Positions 46,513-56,015 of a DNA stretch of 64,000 nucleotides are shown one piece after another. Positions within the stretch are counted from its first letter, which is position 1. Each line of letters starts with the position of its first letter. The notes beneath the pieces are model-generated. The model worked only from the letters and a program-made list of their open reading frames with translations, was not told the origin of the DNA and did no database searches. The translations under genes were made by a program, and so were the position numbers. Location of the stretch: NCBI RefSeq assembly GCF_010378095.1, contig NZ_WNJL01000050.1:1-64000 (forward strand), written 5' to 3'. This DNA is from Acidithiobacillus ferrianus. Its GTDB lineage: Bacteria; Pseudomonadota; Gammaproteobacteria; Acidithiobacillales; Acidithiobacillaceae.

Positions 46513-47568
46513 GTGAGTGCACAAGATACGGTTTTAGTCGTAGGGGCGGGGCCATCGGGTCTGACGGCGGCTGCCACCATCGCCTCGATGGGCAGGAAGG
46601 CGGTCATTGTCGAGAAGGAAGACATCCTTGGCGGTGCCCCCATCATCTCGGGCTACGCCAAGCTGGTGCCCTCCGGCGAATGGGCCAAAGACGCCATTGG
46701 TCGTATGGTGAGTCGTGTGGAAGGCAACGGCAACATCAGCATCCACAAGTCTACCAAAGTGACCCAGTTGACGGGCGAGGCCGGCAACTTCACGGCCACC
46801 CTGAGCAATGGCGACAAGGTGGAGGCGGGTGCTATTGTGCTGGGCACCGGATTCACCCATTTCGACTCCATCAACAAGCCCGAATGGGGTTTCGGTACCT
46901 ACGAGGACGTACTCACGACCACCCAGATGGAGCAGATGGTCAGTTCTGGCCAGATTCGCTGTCCTTCGGATGGCCGGGTTCCGGAACGTGTGGCCATTCT
47001 GTTGTGTGTGGGTTCGCGTGACCGCCAGATTGGCCGTGAATGGTGCTCCAAGATCTGCTGCACGGTTTCCACTAATCTCGCCATGGAGATCAAGGAAATT
47101 TCACCGAGCACGGATGTGTTCATCTACTACATGGACATTCGTACCTTCGGACTCTACGAAGACAAGTTTTACTGGAAAAGCCAAGAAGAATACAAGACCA
47201 AGTTCGTCAAGGCACGCATCGCCGAGGTGACCAAATCTCCCGATGGCCGTTTGCTGGTCAAGGGCGAAGATACCCTGGTCAAGCGCCCGATCGTCATTCC
47301 GATGGATCTTGTCGTGCATGCCATCGGCATGGACCCCAATGCGTTGAATCCGGAAATCGCCAAAGTTTTTGGTATCGGTCTTGAGAAGCACGGATTCATT
47401 GATCGTGCGGAGCAATATACCAACAATCAAGGAACGACCCGCAAGGGTATTTACGTGTGTGGCTCCGCCACCGGCCCGGAAACCATCGATGACTCGATCG
47501 CACAGGGGCAAGCGGCGGGTTCGCGCGCGGTGGCGGATCTCTACGGACAACAGCAAGTTGCCAGTTGA
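46513..47568 (+). CDS. hdrA: sHdr subunit HdrA (FAD protein)
   Basis: A 351-residue flavoprotein, the short sHdrA type without the extra ferredoxin domains of methanogen HdrA. The FAD-binding GAGPSG is at residues 11-16. The cysteine-rich LLCVGSRDRQIGREWC then KICC segment (about residues 160-180) holds a 4Fe-4S cluster. A second dinucleotide-binding end (GIYVCGSATGPETI) follows. In sulfur oxidisers it works in the direction of disulfide/persulfide oxidation. GTG start with AAGGAG 9 bases upstream. Confidence 0.94.
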   Translation: MSAQDTVLVVGAGPSGLTAAATIASMGRKAVIVEKEDILGGAPIISGYAKLVPSGEWAKDAIGRMVSRVEGNGNISIHKSTKVTQLTGEAGNFTATLSNGDKVEAGAIVLGTGFTHFDSINKPEWGFGTYEDVLTTTQMEQMVSSGQIRCPSDGRVPERVAILLCVGSRDRQIGREWCSKICCTVSTNLAMEIKEISPSTDVFIYYMDIRTFGLYEDKFYWKSQEEYKTKFVKARIAEVTKSPDGRLLVKGEDTLVKRPIVIPMDLVVHAIGMDPNALNPEIAKVFGIGLEKHGFIDRAEQYTNNQGTTRKGIYVCGSATGPETIDDSIAQGQAAGSRAVADLYGQQQVAS

Positions 47569-48376
47569 GAACCGCCACGTCGGGAATGAAGAGCATATCG
47601 TTCCCGCTCCGTTGCCCATTGAGTTGGACAAAGGGTTGCTCAACAGGTCTTTTTATGAGGTCGAAGAGGCCTTCGACGGGCAGCAGGGGCTTGCTGATTT
47701 GGTCAGCCGTTTGGCAGAAAAGACGGCGAGTTTCCGCCGACTGTTGCTGGAAGACGAGCAGCCGTTGACGAACGATCAGGTGGAACACCTCATTGAACAG
47801 ATGTTTACGGTGAGGCGCAGAATCTGGCCGGTCATCCAGGAGCAGGGGGCCTCACGGATAGGAGAGATGATGCGTGATCTGCTGAGTGGCCACGGCGACC
47901 TGAGGCAGCGCACCACACGTTTTGAAGAGGCTCTGCCTGCCACGGGAAAGGCGAAACGGGTTATCAGGGATATGGGGGCCGAGGTGCTGCACTTCAGCGA
48001 CCCTGAGCGATATCCACTGATGACGCGCTGGGTCTGGGATCAGGGTACGGCTTCGGGTGCGGTACGGGAGTTCATCCGTGGGGGCGACTATCTGACCCAT
48101 TTCCCGTTCGGCGAGAGTCCGGAGATGTTTGAGGGTTTGCGTCAGTGGATGCGGGAAGCACTGACAGAGTTGGGAGTGTATCGTGATCTGCCGTATGTGG
48201 TCGACATCATTCTGGCCCACTTGTATTCGCAATATGTGCGGGCTATGGCAGAAGGCTTTTTGCGTTCAGATTTTGGTGGTCAAACAGACTTTACGGAGCA
48301 GATCCGTAAGTTGCTGGGTGTAGAGGTACACCGGCGGATGGGTGGCTCTCGTATTAAGAGAGGCGACATTCATTAA
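47558..48376 (+). CDS. sHdr-associated hypothetical protein (orf2)
   Basis: About 272 residues, no signal peptide, largely helical. It occupies the position of the conserved hypothetical gene always found between hdrA and hdrC2 in sHdr loci. No cysteine cluster is visible. The start is uncertain: no ATG is suitable near the N-terminus, and a TTG overlapping the hdrA stop is the likeliest. Its function is not established; given the strict linkage it may be an assembly or docking factor. Confidence 0.75.
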   Translation: MPVENRHVGNEEHIVPAPLPIELDKGLLNRSFYEVEEAFDGQQGLADLVSRLAEKTASFRRLLLEDEQPLTNDQVEHLIEQMFTVRRRIWPVIQEQGASRIGEMMRDLLSGHGDLRQRTTRFEEALPATGKAKRVIRDMGAEVLHFSDPERYPLMTRWVWDQGTASGAVREFIRGGDYLTHFPFGESPEMFEGLRQWMREALTELGVYRDLPYVVDIILAHLYSQYVRAMAEGFLRSDFGGQTDFTEQIRKLLGVEVHRRMGGSRIKRGDIH

Positions 48377-48400
48377 CGAATTTAGGGTATGGGAGTGGCT

Positions 48401-49120
48401 ATGGCTATTCATGAAAAAACACTGATCGATCCCGATCGAATTTTGCAGCATGATCATCTGGTAGTGGATGGGGTGGATGTTTCTGGTTCCTGGAATACCA
48501 TGATTACTCCGCGTACGCTGACGGACTACGAAGAGCATTTCGAAGAAATCATCCAGAGTTACAGCGGTGGTGAGAACGTCCATCGTTGCTGGCAGTGCGG
48601 GTCGTGCACCAATTCCTGCACCATGTACGCGCAGAATGTGGATTTTAATCCACGTTACTGGATCTATCTGATTCGTTTGGGCCTGAAAGCCGAGTTGATG
48701 AAAGATAAGGATATCATCTGGCAATGTGTGTCGTGCAATAAATGTACGAACATCTGCCCCAAGGATGTCCGCCCTGAGGGGGTGATGAAGGCGACGGCGC
48801 ATTGGATGGAAGATAACGGTTTGACACCCAAGACGCTGTCGACACATTTCGATGAAGAGTTCACGCATCAATGCATCCAGTTTGGGCGTATTGAAGACAC
48901 TGAGGTCATGGTGGGGTTCTTCAAACGTTCCGGTCAGCCTCTGGTGCAGGCTTGGATCGTGGAATTCGGCAAGCGTCTGGCCAAGCATATGCCCCTGGGT
49001 CAGTTGGCTAAAATGGGGATGAATACGGTGTTTCGTCCGAAGACCAAATCTTGGGGTAAAACCGGTGAAGTCCTCGCCGAGTACGTGAAGGCACAAAAGG
49101 AGGCTGCTCATCATGGCTAA
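48401..49120 (+). CDS. hdrC2: sHdr subunit HdrC2 (two 4Fe-4S clusters)
   Basis: A 239-residue iron-sulfur subunit. Motifs are C63-C66-C69-C73 (CWQCGSCTNSC, lacking the usual proline after the last Cys) and C109-C112-C115-C119-P (CVSCNKCTNICP). The start at 48401 is preferred over 48389 because GGAG lies upstream at a good distance. Its end overlaps hdrB2 by eight bases. Confidence 0.93.
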   Translation: MAIHEKTLIDPDRILQHDHLVVDGVDVSGSWNTMITPRTLTDYEEHFEEIIQSYSGGENVHRCWQCGSCTNSCTMYAQNVDFNPRYWIYLIRLGLKAELMKDKDIIWQCVSCNKCTNICPKDVRPEGVMKATAHWMEDNGLTPKTLSTHFDEEFTHQCIQFGRIEDTEVMVGFFKRSGQPLVQAWIVEFGKRLAKHMPLGQLAKMGMNTVFRPKTKSWGKTGEVLAEYVKAQKEAAHHG

Positions 49121-50024
49121 GGTTGCATACTATCCCGGCTGTGCGCTGGAGGGTTCCGGCGGACCCTATGACAAGTCCACCCGCGTTCTGGTGAAGGAAC
49201 TTGGCTTGGAGATGGAGAATCTCGAAGACTACAACTGCTGTGGCGCGATGGAGGTGAAGAACATTCACCCCATGTTGCAGACGTATATGTCCGCGCGGAA
49301 CCTCGCCATTGCCAGCAAACTGCAGGGCTGCGATACAGTGATGGCACCGTGTAATGGTTGCTACCGCAACCTGAAGCAGACCGAGTACGAATGTGCCACC
49401 TCCGAAGAGACCATGAAGACGGTTCAGGATCTCGCCGTAAAATCTGGCGATCCCGTTTATGAAGGGGATGTGCGTAGTTTGCATACCCTCGAATGGTTCA
49501 TGGAAGAATTGGGCACGGATGGCATCAAGAACCGGGTCAAAAAGAGTTTGAATGGCCTGAAGATCGCCAACTACTACGGCTGTATGTACACCCGTCCCCG
49601 ACAGATATTCCCGGAAAAAGACCAAGGACCGGGTTCAGAGTCGAGTTATGCGCCACATTTCATGGATGATTTATTGTCCGCCGCTGGTGCGGTCAATGTG
49701 GATTTCCCGTTGAAAACGGCGTGCTGCGGTGGTGCCCACACGTTATCTGATTCGGATACCTCCACCCAGTTGGTGTTAAATATTCTTCAAGCCGCGGAAG
49801 ACGCCGGTGCGGAGGTTATCGCCACGGAATGTCCTACCTGCCACTCTGGCCTGGAGATGCATCAAGTCCGTGCGGAGACCGAGTTCGGCATCAAGTCGAA
49901 TGTCAAGGTGATTTATTTCACCCAGTTGCTGGGTTTGGCCATGGGTTTGTCTGCGCGTAAGGTGGGTATCCCCGACAATGTCAGCGACTCTATGGATCTC
50001 CTCGCTGCCAAGGGTATTCTCTAA
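49113..50024 (+). CDS. hdrB2: sHdr subunit HdrB2
   Basis: A 303-residue subunit with two CCG domains: C10, C42-C43, C80 and C83 in the first, and a matching set (YYGCMY, ACCGGAHT, ECPTC) in the second. This layout holds the unusual non-cubane clusters of HdrB, the likely catalytic site. It forms the second HdrB/HdrC module of the complex. A terminator follows its stop. Confidence 0.94.
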   Translation: MAKVAYYPGCALEGSGGPYDKSTRVLVKELGLEMENLEDYNCCGAMEVKNIHPMLQTYMSARNLAIASKLQGCDTVMAPCNGCYRNLKQTEYECATSEETMKTVQDLAVKSGDPVYEGDVRSLHTLEWFMEELGTDGIKNRVKKSLNGLKIANYYGCMYTRPRQIFPEKDQGPGSESSYAPHFMDDLLSAAGAVNVDFPLKTACCGGAHTLSDSDTSTQLVLNILQAAEDAGAEVIATECPTCHSGLEMHQVRAETEFGIKSNVKVIYFTQLLGLAMGLSARKVGIPDNVSDSMDLLAAKGIL

Positions 50025-50034
50025 GGCGTGGAAG

Positions 50035-50062
50035 AGCGCCCCTTTTGAGGGCGCTTTTTTTA
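50035..50062 (+). terminator. rho-independent terminator after hdrB2
   Basis: Stem AGCGCCC (50035-50041) and GGGCGCT (50049-50055) with a seven-base loop, followed by a run of T. It separates hdrB1-hdrB2 from the lipoate-binding and lipoate-assembly genes. Confidence 0.85.
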
Positions 50063-50088
50063 CCTGCCGCTGACCCCGGGGGGAGGCC

Positions 50089-50535
50089 ATGGAATGTAAT
50101 GGTTGCGAATTCCGCGCCGAACTATATTACGATCGGGAATGCCAAATCTGGGTACGACGCGAAGACAATGGCGCGCTTACCGTGGGTATGACCGACATAT
50201 CCCAGTCGATAGCGGGGAAAATCTTGCATGTCCGCGTGCGCAGACCGGGGACACGGCGACCGATGGGCAAGCCGGTGGCTACCATTGAAAGTGCCAAATG
50301 GGCCGGCCCGGTACCGAACGTCTTCGACTGCGTGATCGACCTGGCCAATGAGGATGTATTGGAGGACCCCAATCTCCTGAATATTGAACCCTATGAAGCG
50401 TGGATCGCGCGGGTGCGTCCTCTGGCCACCGTGGACGTTGCGCTCAAAAAGCTGTTTACTGGGGACGCTGCTTTTGATCTGTATCGGCAACGCTGTCTGC
50501 GGGATGATATTCATTGTGAGCGAGGAATGCGATGA
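50089..50535 (+). CDS. lbpA: lipoate-binding protein of the sHdr system, first copy (LbpA, GcvH-like)
   Basis: A 148-residue GcvH-fold protein. The lipoylated lysine is predicted at Lys70 in IESAKWAGPV. The glycine-cleavage H protein usually has a valine and an acidic context here, and the difference marks the LbpA type. In sHdr bacteria LbpA carries sulfur intermediates on its lipoyl arm. GGGAGG precedes the start. A CNGC cysteine pair at the N-terminus is unusual. It overlaps the dsrE-like gene by four bases. Confidence 0.88.
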   Translation: MECNGCEFRAELYYDRECQIWVRREDNGALTVGMTDISQSIAGKILHVRVRRPGTRRPMGKPVATIESAKWAGPVPNVFDCVIDLANEDVLEDPNLLNIEPYEAWIARVRPLATVDVALKKLFTGDAAFDLYRQRCLRDDIHCERGMR

Positions 50536-50927
50536 CGGATCACTATCTGGATGACCAGGGTGAAAAATCCGTGGTGATTGTGATGACCAGTGGGCCTAGC
50601 ACCGTGCATCGCTGTGCCACCCCGTTTTATCTGGGCTCTCTGTTGTCTTCCATGGATGCAGAGGTTAAGATTTTTTGCACGATGGAAGCCGTTCGGCTCA
50701 TGCAGAAGGGGGTTGCGGAGCACCTTTCCGCCATGGACGGCGGCAAGCGGATCATTGACTTCATTCGCGATGCGAAGAGTGCCGGAGTCGAGATTCAAGT
50801 GTGCCGTCCGGCGTTACCCGGTTATGAGATCGAGGCAGATAGTCTGATCCCAGAGGTGGATGCCGTGGCATCCGCGGGCGATCTCGCCGACCTGATCTTG
50901 TCCGTGGATCGGCTGCTGTTTTTTTAA
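50532..50927 (+). CDS. DsrE-family protein between the two lipoate-binding proteins
   Basis: A 131-residue DsrE/DsrF-fold protein. The strand VVIVMTSGPSTVHRC and the later VQVCRPALPGY region, with its Cys, are typical of the family. Its position between two lbpA genes, overlapping the first, suggests it exchanges sulfur with the lipoyl arm. Function is by family and location. Confidence 0.78.
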   Translation: MTDHYLDDQGEKSVVIVMTSGPSTVHRCATPFYLGSLLSSMDAEVKIFCTMEAVRLMQKGVAEHLSAMDGGKRIIDFIRDAKSAGVEIQVCRPALPGYEIEADSLIPEVDAVASAGDLADLILSVDRLLFF

Positions 50928-50983
50928 TGAACACTGCTGGGCAGCAGATTTTATTTGTTTGAAATGTAAATCCGAAGGAGAGA

Positions 50984-51424
50984 ATGATGGGCATCGTACG
51001 TGGCTGTGAAATCCCCGAAGACCTGATGTACAACGTCGATAACAACGTGTGGTTGCGCAAGGAGGATGATGGCAGCGTGACCATCGGTATGACCTCCTAT
51101 GCCTGCGCGTTGGCGGGTCAGATTGTTTCTTACACGCCCAAGGGGGCCGGTAAGGATATCAAGAAAGATAAGTCGGCCGCGACCGTGGAATCAGGCAAGT
51201 GGGTAGGCCCGTTGAAGAGCCCGGTCAGCGGCACGGTGGTGTCGAGCAACGACGAGGTCGCCAAGGATCCGGGTCTCATCAACAAGGATCCTTATGGTAG
51301 CGGCTGGATCGCCAAATTGACCCCGACGGATTTCGCGGGGGATTCCGGTGAACTGAAGACGGGTGCCGATGCGTTGACGGCTTTTGAAGAAAAGATGACG
51401 GCGGATGGTTTTGGCGGTTGCTGA
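50984..51424 (+). CDS. lbpA: lipoate-binding protein of the sHdr system, second copy (LbpA)
   Basis: A 145-146-residue GcvH-like protein. The lipoyl lysine is predicted at about Lys72 in VESGKWVGPL. It starts at one of two adjacent ATGs (50984 or 50987), both fitting GAAGGAG. It shares the LYxxxxNxWVRxED-type opening with the first copy but has a different C-terminus ending in Cys. The two may serve different partners of the sHdr complex. Confidence 0.88.
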   Translation: MMGIVRGCEIPEDLMYNVDNNVWLRKEDDGSVTIGMTSYACALAGQIVSYTPKGAGKDIKKDKSAATVESGKWVGPLKSPVSGTVVSSNDEVAKDPGLINKDPYGSGWIAKLTPTDFAGDSGELKTGADALTAFEEKMTADGFGGC

Positions 51425-51450
51425 TCAGCAAAAGCGGTGACGATCCAGGA

Positions 51451-51480
51451 AGACGGCCGCATTTGCGGCCGTCTAGCTTT
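51451..51480 (+). terminator. strong hairpin between the second lbpA and lipS1
   Basis: Perfect ten-base-pair stem AGACGGCCGC (51451-51460) and GCGGCCGTCT (51465-51474) with loop ATTT. The following stretch is only partly T-rich, so it may be a partial terminator or mRNA stabiliser giving more lbpA than lipS1 transcript. Confidence 0.65.
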
Positions 51481-51506
51481 CTCTCAGTGAAGGGATGGAG
51501 ATTCGT

Positions 51507-52628
51507 ATGAACCCGTGGTTAGACGCCGTTTCTCAGGTCGAGGCTTTGGAGGACCTGGTCCTCAATGCGGATTTGGTGGACTCTATGTGTGAACGGTGGT
51601 CCGGTTTGTCGGGCAGCCAGGTGGGCCGTATTAATTTTTATACGCCTTCTTTCAAGCACCATGAAACCTCGGAAGTCTCCGCGTGTGGGAAGAATGCTTT
51701 TCCGGCGATCTCCATTACGGGTGGAGACTGCAAGTTACAGTGTGATCATTGCAAGGCGAAGATTTTGGAACCGATGATCTCCGTGCGGACACCCGGAGAA
51801 CTGGATCGCTTGGTGGACCGGATCGTGCTGGACGGTGGCCGTGGGTTGCTGCTCTCGGGGGGGTCTGATCACCAGAATGTGGTTCATTACGAACCCTACT
51901 TTCCGACGGTTCGTAAAATCAAGGACCGTTATCCGAATCTACAGATTGCCATGCACACCGGGATCGCTACGCCGGGGTTTGCGAGAGGGATGGAGGACGC
52001 TGGTGTCGATGTGGCGATGATGGATGTGATCGGCGCGCAGGACACCATCCATCAGGTATATCATTTGCGGCGTTCCGTGGACGACTTCGAGGCCGCTCTG
52101 GAGGCGCTGGTCGCCACGGAAATGAAAGTAGTGCCGCACATTGTCATCGGGCTGCATTATGGCGAATTGCTCGGTGAGTGGAACGCGCTGGAAATCATTC
52201 AGCGGCACCTGCCCAGCGCGCTGGTGTTGGTGGTGATCATGCCGCAGTATGCCTCTTCGAGTCGGCCTTTCGCGACGCCAGCAACGGATGAGGTGGGTAA
52301 ATTTTTTATGGATGCGCGGGCTGCGTTGCCGGAAACGCCGGTATTGTTGGGTTGTGCACGGCCATCCGGTGTGCATCGCTCCATCACGGACACCTATGCG
52401 GTAATGGCGGGGCTCAATGGTGTGGCGTTCCCTTCCGACGGGATGCTGGCCCTCGCCAAGCACCTGGAGCGGGATGTCTTCGTGACGCCCTCCTGTTGTT
52501 CCATGATTGTCGGTGAAGAGGTGCTGACCTTGGGTGACGAGACGGCCACCATGCCTTTGGATTACGTGCCCGCAGCCCCGAAGCGGCGCCCGCGACTGCG
52601 GGATATCCCCATCGTGTTCACGGTCTGA
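51507..52628 (+). CDS. lipS1: radical-SAM lipoyl synthase component LipS1
   Basis: A 373-residue radical-SAM protein. The SAM cluster motif C75-x3-C79-x2-C82 is present as CKLQCDHC. In the sHdr lipoylation pathway LipS1 and LipS2 together insert sulfur into octanoyl-LbpA. The start at 51507 has GGAG six bases before it; the ATG at 51495 has poor spacing. Next to slpl, as expected. Confidence 0.9.
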   Translation: MNPWLDAVSQVEALEDLVLNADLVDSMCERWSGLSGSQVGRINFYTPSFKHHETSEVSACGKNAFPAISITGGDCKLQCDHCKAKILEPMISVRTPGELDRLVDRIVLDGGRGLLLSGGSDHQNVVHYEPYFPTVRKIKDRYPNLQIAMHTGIATPGFARGMEDAGVDVAMMDVIGAQDTIHQVYHLRRSVDDFEAALEALVATEMKVVPHIVIGLHYGELLGEWNALEIIQRHLPSALVLVVIMPQYASSSRPFATPATDEVGKFFMDARAALPETPVLLGCARPSGVHRSITDTYAVMAGLNGVAFPSDGMLALAKHLERDVFVTPSCCSMIVGEEVLTLGDETATMPLDYVPAAPKRRPRLRDIPIVFTV

Positions 52629-52676
52629 GAACGTGGCGCTGTTTCTGGATTTCTTGTTTTTTGGGTTACGTGCGTC

Positions 52677-53750
52677 ATGACCACAACGTACAGTTCCACG
52701 GATTGGCTTGTGGTCGACACCGGGCTGCGTCCAGCGGATGAAAATATGGCATTGGACAAAGCCTTGCTCCTGGCGATGTCGGAACACCAGGTGCCGAAGA
52801 TGTTCCGTTTTTTGCGTTTTGAGGAATCGGCGCTGATCGGCTTTCATCAGTCACCGGAGCAGGAACTCCATCTAGAGTTCTGTCATGCGCATGGAATTGC
52901 CGTGCAACGTCGCCTCACCGGCGGCGGCGCGCTTATCTTCGATCCCACGCAGATGGGTTGGGAGTTGATCTGTAGGCGGGATGCCCTGCCTAAAGGCGAT
53001 ATGGCGGCGCTTTCGAGATGGATTTGCGAAGCCGCTGCCACAGGTCTTTCTCGCTTGGGCGTGACGGCGCGGTTTCGTCCGCGTAATGATATTGAGGTAG
53101 AGGGCCGCAAGATTTCGGGGACCGGCGGGATCATGGATGGCGAGGTGTTGTTGTTTCAGGGCACGGTGCTTGTCGACCTGGACATTCCCCGGATGTTGCG
53201 GGTACTGCGTGTGCCGTTGGAAAAATTGGACGCCCATGCGATTTCCTCCGTAGCGGAACGGGTAACGAGTCTGAAAATCTTATTGGGCGTAGCGCCGGAT
53301 CTGGCGGCCGTGCAGGATGCCTTGCTGGAGGGCTTTCGCGCGCACATGGGGCTGTCCTTTACCTTTGGGGATTTGCCCAAGGCCGTGAGCGCTCTGCTGC
53401 CCGAGACGTTGGCCGAGGTGCGCGGCGCGGAATGGCTGGGAATCAATCGACGTCCGCGTGACGGGATGCCGTTGCGCAAGGCGACGCTGCGCGCTCCTGG
53501 TGGCACGCTGCAAGCCGAAATGCTCTGGGACAGTTATGGGAACAGGGTACGACAAGTCCATTTCAGTGGGGATTATTTTGTGCAGCCGCAGCGTGCCATC
53601 GCCGATCTGGAGGCGGCGCTGCGGAATGTCCACCTGGATGAGGTGGATCAAATTATCGAGGGACTGTTTGAGCAACAGAAGGTCGATGGCTTTGGTTTGC
53701 AGCCGGAGCACTTCGGGACCGTGTTACGGATGGCGGCAAAGGACGGATGA
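52677..53750 (+). CDS. lipoate:protein ligase of the sHdr type (sLpl(AB))
   Basis: A 357-residue ligase that attaches octanoate or lipoate to LbpA. The lipoate-binding loop RRLTGGGA is at 78-85 and the catalytic lysine lies in GRKISGTGG near 143. A C-terminal accessory domain is included. The stop overlaps the FAD gene by four bases. Confidence 0.9.
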   Translation: MTTTYSSTDWLVVDTGLRPADENMALDKALLLAMSEHQVPKMFRFLRFEESALIGFHQSPEQELHLEFCHAHGIAVQRRLTGGGALIFDPTQMGWELICRRDALPKGDMAALSRWICEAAATGLSRLGVTARFRPRNDIEVEGRKISGTGGIMDGEVLLFQGTVLVDLDIPRMLRVLRVPLEKLDAHAISSVAERVTSLKILLGVAPDLAAVQDALLEGFRAHMGLSFTFGDLPKAVSALLPETLAEVRGAEWLGINRRPRDGMPLRKATLRAPGGTLQAEMLWDSYGNRVRQVHFSGDYFVQPQRAIADLEAALRNVHLDEVDQIIEGLFEQQKVDGFGLQPEHFGTVLRMAAKDG

Positions 53751-54808
53751 CTTCTTCCCGCATAGATATACTGGTGATTGGTGCTGGTCCGGCTGGCACG
53801 TCGGCGGCGCGCGCCGCCGCGGGTAAGGGACTTACGGTGATCTGTGCGGACCGCCGTGCGGAGATTGGCGTGCCGGTGCAATGTGCCGAGTTCGTCCCCA
53901 TGCCGCTCCTGCGCAGCGTACATGAAACGGACTCGCGAGTGCAGGATGTCGAAGGGATGCTGACGGTGTTGCCATCCGGGCTGCGGCACCGCCGCGCCTT
54001 CCCCGGCATGATGGTCGATCGGGCGCGTTTCGATCAAGGGTTGGCGGAGTTGGCACAGGCGGCGGGCGCGCAGGTGGAGACACGTTGCCAGTTTCTCGAC
54101 TGGGATGGCGAAGTGGCGCGGTTGCGCCGTGGCACCGACGAAGCGCTGGTGGTGCGTCCCCGCTTGTTGATTGGTGCCGATGGGCCACACAGCCTGGTGG
54201 CGGAGGCCGTGGGACTGCCACGTCAACAGGTGGTGTATACCCGCCAATATACGGTGCCATTGCTGTGCCCCTATGCGGATACGGATATTTTTCTCTCGGA
54301 TGCCTTTCCAGGGGGGTATGGCTGGTTGTTTCCCCGTGGGCCGGTGGCGAATCTCGGTTTGGGTGCGGACCGGCGGTTCGAGGAGAACCTCAAATTGCCG
54401 CTGGAGCAACTGCATCGGCAGGTGCTGGAGCGCGGGCTGGTCGGCGCAGCGATACTTGGACGGACCGGTGGGGCGATTCCGGTGGGTGGCATTCGACCCA
54501 TGGTGCATGGCAATGTCGTGTTGGCCGGGGACGCGGCAGGGCTCACTCATCCGATCACGGGTGCGGGGATACCTGCGGCCGTGATCAGTGGCGAAAGGGC
54601 GGGAGCGGCGGCGGCCGACTATCTGGCGGGCGATATGGGCGCGCTGGAGAGTTACGCAGAAGATATGCGGGATCAATTTGGTCCCACCCTTGCGCGCGCG
54701 ATGCAACGGAGAAAGGCTTTGGAGGCCGTCTGGCGACAGCCTGCGGCGCGGGAAGACAGGGTAATGCGGTCCGGTTGGATCGCCTTTGATGAATACTTTG
54801 CCGCTTGA
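53747..54808 (+). CDS. FAD-dependent oxidoreductase of the lipS1/lipS2 cluster (LipT-like)
   Basis: A 353-residue flavoprotein of the geranylgeranyl-reductase/p-hydroxybenzoate-hydroxylase type. The Rossmann motif GAGPAGTSAARAA is at about residues 12-24 and the GD motif NVVLAGDAAGLTHPITGAG near 250. From memory, an FAD protein called LipT occupies this place in sHdr lipoylation clusters and may supply reducing equivalents to LipS1/LipS2. That role is inference here. Confidence 0.82.
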   Translation: MTSSRIDILVIGAGPAGTSAARAAAGKGLTVICADRRAEIGVPVQCAEFVPMPLLRSVHETDSRVQDVEGMLTVLPSGLRHRRAFPGMMVDRARFDQGLAELAQAAGAQVETRCQFLDWDGEVARLRRGTDEALVVRPRLLIGADGPHSLVAEAVGLPRQQVVYTRQYTVPLLCPYADTDIFLSDAFPGGYGWLFPRGPVANLGLGADRRFEENLKLPLEQLHRQVLERGLVGAAILGRTGGAIPVGGIRPMVHGNVVLAGDAAGLTHPITGAGIPAAVISGERAGAAAADYLAGDMGALESYAEDMRDQFGPTLARAMQRRKALEAVWRQPAAREDRVMRSGWIAFDEYFAA

Positions 54809-54832
54809 GGCGGAATGACAGGAGGAACTTCC

Positions 54833-55969
54833 ATGAGTGCGGTAGCGCAAGAACATTCCCAGACCTTGAATTTTTATCGCCCGGATTATTTCGTCAAAAC
54901 GCCGACGATGCGGTCGCCGGAGTATGTGCAGCTCAGCACCGCGGCGGCGATCACGCTCGGCCTGGTGCCCGGGGTGATGCACCGGACCTCCTGTACGCAC
55001 TGCCTGAACCTGCTGATGACGTATCCGGAAGGTTGCCGTGCCAACTGCACTTATTGCGGCCTGGCCCGCCATCGTGAAGAGAGCCGCGATTACGCCGACC
55101 GTAACTTCATCCGGGTGGATTGGCCGACGGTGCGCGTGGACGAAATGTTGGAGCGGATGGCCCGGAACAGCGACAAGGGGCAGTTTCAACGCATGTGCAT
55201 CAGCATGATTACCCACCCTGATTCTGATCATGATACACAGGTCATGCTGAAGCGCTGGATGGAGGTGGCACCCCATATTCCCGTTTCCATTCTGTCCAAC
55301 CCGACCACCATGGACAAGCAGGACCTCATCGACCTCAAGGTGATGGGAGCGGATATCTTCACGGTGGCGCTGGATGCCGTGACCCCGGAAATCTTTGAAC
55401 GTACCCGTGGCAAGACGGTGCAGAGCCCGCATTCCTGGGATAAATACTGGCAAGCGATAGAATGGGCCGCAGAGATTTACGGGCCGGAGAAGTTCGGCGC
55501 GCATCTGATCTGTGGCATGGGCGAGACCGAGCAGGAAATTCTCGCCGTCTGCCAGAAGATGAAAGACATGGGTGGCCACAATCACATGTTCGCCTTCTTC
55601 CCCGAGAAGGGCTCCATGATGGAAGACTGGGATGCCGTGCCCCAGGATCATTGGCGTCGAGTGCAATTGGGCCGCTTCCTGATCGATTATGCGGGTGGCC
55701 GCTACGAGGATATGGGCTTTGATGTCCATGGCCGGATCGAAGATTTCGGATATCCGCAAGCCGAACTGGACGATATCATCAACTCCGGTAAGCCCTTTCA
55801 AACTTCCGGCTGCCCGGGCAAGGAGGACGAAGAAATCAGTGCCTGCAACCGGCCTTATGGGGATTCGTCGCCCTCGGATATCCGTTCCTTCCCCTTCGCC
55901 CTGAATCAGGAGGATGTGGAGATTGTGCGGCGTCAGATGCGACTGCAGGATTTGCGGTTTTGCGACTGA
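54833..55969 (+). CDS. lipS2: radical-SAM lipoyl synthase component LipS2
   Basis: A 378-residue radical-SAM protein with the cluster C68-x3-C72-x2-C75 (CRANCTYC). Additional cysteines (CTHC near 54-57) may bind an auxiliary cluster. AGGAGG at 54820-54825 fixes the start at 54833. It ends the lipoate-assembly operon; a terminator follows. Confidence 0.9.
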   Translation: MSAVAQEHSQTLNFYRPDYFVKTPTMRSPEYVQLSTAAAITLGLVPGVMHRTSCTHCLNLLMTYPEGCRANCTYCGLARHREESRDYADRNFIRVDWPTVRVDEMLERMARNSDKGQFQRMCISMITHPDSDHDTQVMLKRWMEVAPHIPVSILSNPTTMDKQDLIDLKVMGADIFTVALDAVTPEIFERTRGKTVQSPHSWDKYWQAIEWAAEIYGPEKFGAHLICGMGETEQEILAVCQKMKDMGGHNHMFAFFPEKGSMMEDWDAVPQDHWRRVQLGRFLIDYAGGRYEDMGFDVHGRIEDFGYPQAELDDIINSGKPFQTSGCPGKEDEEISACNRPYGDSSPSDIRSFPFALNQEDVEIVRRQMRLQDLRFCD

Positions 55970-56015
55970 CGCCAAGATTACACTTCGCATCGGGGTGAGT
56001 TATGACCCTGCGCAT

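Noticed and set aside
53648..55990. 780-codon minus-strand frame across slpl, the FAD gene and lipS2
   Set aside because: It is a shadow of three well-supported genes on the plus strand in GC-rich DNA.
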